A stretch of 31,096 bases of DNA from NCBI GenBank assembly GCA_002395525.1, contig DGXE01000071.1, forward strand, positions 1 through 31,096, given 5' to 3'. The notes beneath the pieces are model-generated. The model was given only the letters and a program-made list of their open reading frames with translations, ran no database searches and was not told the origin of the DNA. Every line of letters begins with the position of its first letter. Position 1 is the first letter of the stretch. Position numbers and translations under genes: made by a program. Source of the stretch: Ruminococcus sp. UBA4240. GTDB taxonomy: Bacteria > Bacillota > Clostridia > Oscillospirales > Ruminococcaceae. Below, one piece after another: positions 29,608-31,096 of this stretch.

Positions 29608-30115
29608 CAAGCTCACCTCCTGCCTGCTGTATTTTCTTCTTTAGCATCTGCCGCCCCCGGTCAAGGCGGGTGCCCACCGTTGAGGGTGACATACTCAGTA
29701 TCTTTGCTATCTCGTTTATGGAATATTCCTCATAATAGAACAGATGAATGATCGTCCGGTACTTTTCGGGCAGTGACAGCACTGCAGCAGTCACTGTGCC
29801 GCCGCTGTCGCTTTCTTCCGGGGCGGCGATCTCCGTCTGTAGATCCTCTATACTGTCTGTCAGTCTGACCCGTGCCGAACGCAGATAGTTCTTGCACTTG
29901 TTGACGGCACAGCGGATGAGCCATGCTTTCTCATGCTCGCTGCTCTCAAACACGGGGCGGTGCCGCACAAGCTCGCAGAATGTATCCTCTGCCATATCCT
30001 CGGCATCGTGTCGGTTCTTTACATATGTCAGGCACAGCCTTATCAGCATATCAGAGTAGGTCTGAAGTACGTACCGGATGTATTCGTCATCAAATTTCTT
30101 TGAATCGGAGTACAT
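29600..30115 (-). CDS. ECF-type RNA polymerase sigma factor
   Basis: A 171-residue sigma-70 family protein with region 2 (FDDEYIRYVLQTYSDMLIRLCLTYVKNRHDAEDMAEDTFCELVRHRPVF) and region 4 (VLSLPEKYRTIIHLFYYEEYSINEIAKILSMSPSTVGTRLDRGRQMLKK). The layout resembles SigW/SigV-type stress sigma factors. The ATG at 30115 is chosen because AAAGGAG lies seven bases upstream; a 12-residue upstream extension has no such site. Its stop codon overlaps the anti-sigma gene start by eight bases, showing translational coupling. A -10 box TATAAT lies at 30176-30181. It is unrelated in detail to the ECF factor at 2038. Confidence 0.92.
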   Translation of the reverse strand: MYSDSKKFDDEYIRYVLQTYSDMLIRLCLTYVKNRHDAEDMAEDTFCELVRHRPVFESSEHEKAWLIRCAVNKCKNYLRSARVRLTDSIEDLQTEIAAPEESDSGGTVTAAVLSLPEKYRTIIHLFYYEEYSINEIAKILSMSPSTVGTRLDRGRQMLKKKIQQAGGELDV

Positions 30116-30172
30116 AGAGTTTCTCCTTTCGGTGTCCGTGTCACAGGGCACGGGCTCTCATACCTTACTCTG

Positions 30173-30186
30173 TATATTATACAACG
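30173..30186 (-). promoter_or_regulatory. Probable -10 region of the second ECF operon
   Basis: CGTTGTATAATATA on the minus strand includes TATAAT (30176-30181) and is identical to 1785-1798 ahead of the other ECF gene. The -35 position (GAAAAA at 17-bp spacing) does not match TTGACA, so an alternative sigma factor or an activator may be involved. Confidence 0.45.
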
Positions 30187-30321
30187 GAACAGGCCTTTTT
30201 TTCTCATTAAATTGAAAAAATAATGTACAAATATTCGGGCAATACTTTGTGAAATGTTATGCAATAGGCAGATTTTCACCTCCAAAGCCCTGATACAGCG
30301 GCAAAAGCCCCCTGTTTGCGC

Positions 30322-30350
30322 TTGACAAATCCCTCCGGATGTGGTAACAT
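30322..30350 (+). promoter_or_regulatory. Promoter of the T-box/tyrS transcript
   Basis: TTGACA (30322-30327), a 17-bp spacer and TAACAT (30345-30350) with an extended TGG lie just upstream of the T-box leader. The remaining 30187-30321 stretch is AT-rich with no feature recognised. Confidence 0.7.
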
Positions 30351-30360
30351 CACTGTAAAG

Positions 30361-30611
30361 GCAATGACGGAGAAGAAGTCGGGGAACGTGATCTCCAGAG
30401 AGTCTGCGGTAAGCTGTGAGCAGATGATACACCCCCCGTAATACACTCTATCAGCCTGCGGTGCGAAAGAGCATACTTAGTGCCGCACGTATGTCTGCGT
30501 TAAAGATGTGAGTAGCTTTACGCTACTCCGTGAGGCTGTGTCTGTGAGGGCTCAGCGTTTCGAGGTGGTACCGCTCATGCCCTCGACAGCGTATGCTGTT
30601 GGGGGCTGTTT
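30361..30611 (+). ncRNA. T-box riboswitch (tyrosine type)
   Basis: A tRNA-sensing leader that permits tyrS transcription when uncharged tRNA-Tyr is bound. Stem I carries GACGGAGAAGAAG, the AGAGAG box (about 30397) and GGTAAGCTGTGAGCAG. The likely specifier codon is TAC at 30442-30444. Stem III is GAGTAGC/GCTACTC (30510-30528). The T-box sequence AGGTGGTACCGC lies at 30563-30574 with the UGGU bulge, whose last base fits the A discriminator of tRNA-Tyr. The antiterminator can pair TCGAGG (30560-30565) with CCTCGA (30581-30586). The competing terminator is a 12-bp stem (30579-30590 with 30595-30606, loop GTAT) followed by TGTTTT. Confidence 0.93.
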
Positions 30612-30792
30612 TAATAAAAGCTAATAACTGATAGTGAATAGCTGTTAGTGACGGTGAGTTGCTTGCCTGTTCTCCTCTATCCTCGATTCGCTTGCGTTGA
30701 TTTGCAATACACTGGTTGTGCAGTTGCAGCGGTCAAAGAGAAATACAATCGACCCGATAACCGTCAGAACAGTTCATTATACATTCTGCATT
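30612..30792. repeat. Composite intergenic element inside the tyrS leader
   Basis: In order: AGCTAAT-type heptamers and AGTGAATAGCTGTT (30633-30646), AGTGACGG, the CTCTATCCTCGATTCGCTTGC block, TTTGCAATA, and the 32-bp module in reverse (30761-30792, begins CCGTCAGAAC and ends CATTCTGCATT). The same order is present at 12009-12223. Here it lies between the T-box terminator and the tyrS start, so it is part of the mRNA leader whenever tyrS is expressed. No ORF is convincing in 30612-30865. Confidence 0.8.
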
Positions 30793-30865
30793 ATGCAGTT
30801 CTACGGCTGTTCATCATTTCCCAGATGCAGATATATACAAAACATTAAACCAAAGGAGAATGAAA

Positions 30866-31096
30866 ATGACACTGTATGAAGAACTCAAACGCCGTGGGCT
30901 TATCGCCCAGGTCACCAATGAGGAAGAAATAAGCAAGATGATAAACGAGGGCAAGGCCACCTTCTACATCGGCTTTGACCCCACTGCCGACAGCCTTCAT
31001 GTAGGGCATTTCATGGCGCTGTGCCTTATGAAGCGCCTGCAGATGGCGGGGAACCGCCCCATTGCCCTCTTAGGCGGCGGCACCGGCATGATCGGC
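30866..31096 (+). CDS. tyrS: Tyrosine--tRNA ligase (N-terminal fragment, cut by window edge)
   Basis: The first 77 codons of tyrosyl-tRNA synthetase, a class I enzyme that charges tRNA-Tyr. Visible are LYEELKRRGLIAQVTNEEEISKMI, YIGFDPTADSLHVGHFMAL with the HIGH-type motif HVGH, and RPIALLGGGTGMIG with the tyrosine/ATP-binding glycines. AGGAG lies seven bases before the ATG; another in-frame ATG six bases earlier is too close to the ribosome site. Regulation by the Tyr-type T-box upstream fits the enzyme. The KMSKS loop and anticodon-binding part lie outside the window. Confidence 0.97.
   Translation, partial: MTLYEELKRRGLIAQVTNEEEISKMINEGKATFYIGFDPTADSLHVGHFMALCLMKRLQMAGNRPIALLGGGTGMIG

Noticed and set aside
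29600..30115. Possibility that the two ECF sigma genes are a recent duplication.
   Set aside because: Their region 2 and region 4 sequences differ strongly and the membrane partners are unrelated outside the general topology.

Overview
This 31 kb window looks like a chromosomal segment from a moderately GC-rich Clostridia member, most likely the Ruminococcus/Oscillospiraceae lineage. The inference rests on a tyrosine-type T-box ahead of tyrS, TTGACA-17-TATAAT promoters, AGGAGG-type ribosome sites, a CotH-family lipoprotein, a DUF3810 peptidase, a PF06541 membrane protein and ECF sigma/anti-sigma pairs with single-pass partners. No rRNA, tRNA, CRISPR array, insertion sequence or phage gene is visible. 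Species level cannot be settled from the sequence alone.

Layout. 1-1.6 kb: acetate kinase (minus). 2.0-4.6 kb: an ECF sigma factor and a membrane anti-sigma-like protein with an extracytoplasmic beta-propeller (plus), closed by a strong terminator. 4.8-8.4 kb: a CotH-kinase lipoprotein and a DUF3810 zinc peptidase (minus). 8.6-12.0 kb: a PAP2 phosphatase, a membrane J-domain protein and an EAL phosphodiesterase (plus). 12.3-16.6 kb: NYN/LOTUS protein, aldose epimerase and a PF06541 membrane protein with four 22-residue repeats form one operon; a secreted transglutaminase lies upstream (all minus). 16.7-21.1 kb: HAD phosphatase, DUF308 protein, two bacterial-PH membrane proteins and a Cof-type HAD (minus). 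21.3-24.3 kb: MTA/SAH deaminase, PilT ATPase and a CobU-like P-loop protein that lacks the guanylylated histidine (minus). 24.6-25.8 kb: PLP aminotransferase (plus). 26.0-28.2 kb: a metal-efflux operon (free-standing HMA protein plus a Zn/Cd-type P1B ATPase) behind an ArsR/SmtB-type operator (plus). 28.4-30.1 kb: a second ECF sigma/anti-sigma pair (minus). 30.3-31.1 kb: a Tyr T-box riboswitch and the start of tyrS (plus), cut by the window edge.

The most unusual signal is not a gene. Nearly every intergenic gap carries short degenerate tandem repeats with a 7-bp period. Several heptamer families occur (AGTGAAT/AGCTAAT, AATGCAG/AATGAAC, TAAGTAA, ATTACTT, GAAGTTA). They combine with conserved non-tandem blocks into composite elements of up to about 200 bp. 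At least nine genes have their stop codon inside such a heptamer run, so the last codons of some proteins are repeat-derived. One composite element sits between the T-box terminator and tyrS. Heptamer arrays are known from other bacteria (the STRR sequences of heterocyst-forming cyanobacteria); I do not know of a description for this lineage.

Limits: all calls come from reading the sequence; no search, fold or alignment was run. Promoter and operator calls are by motif match.
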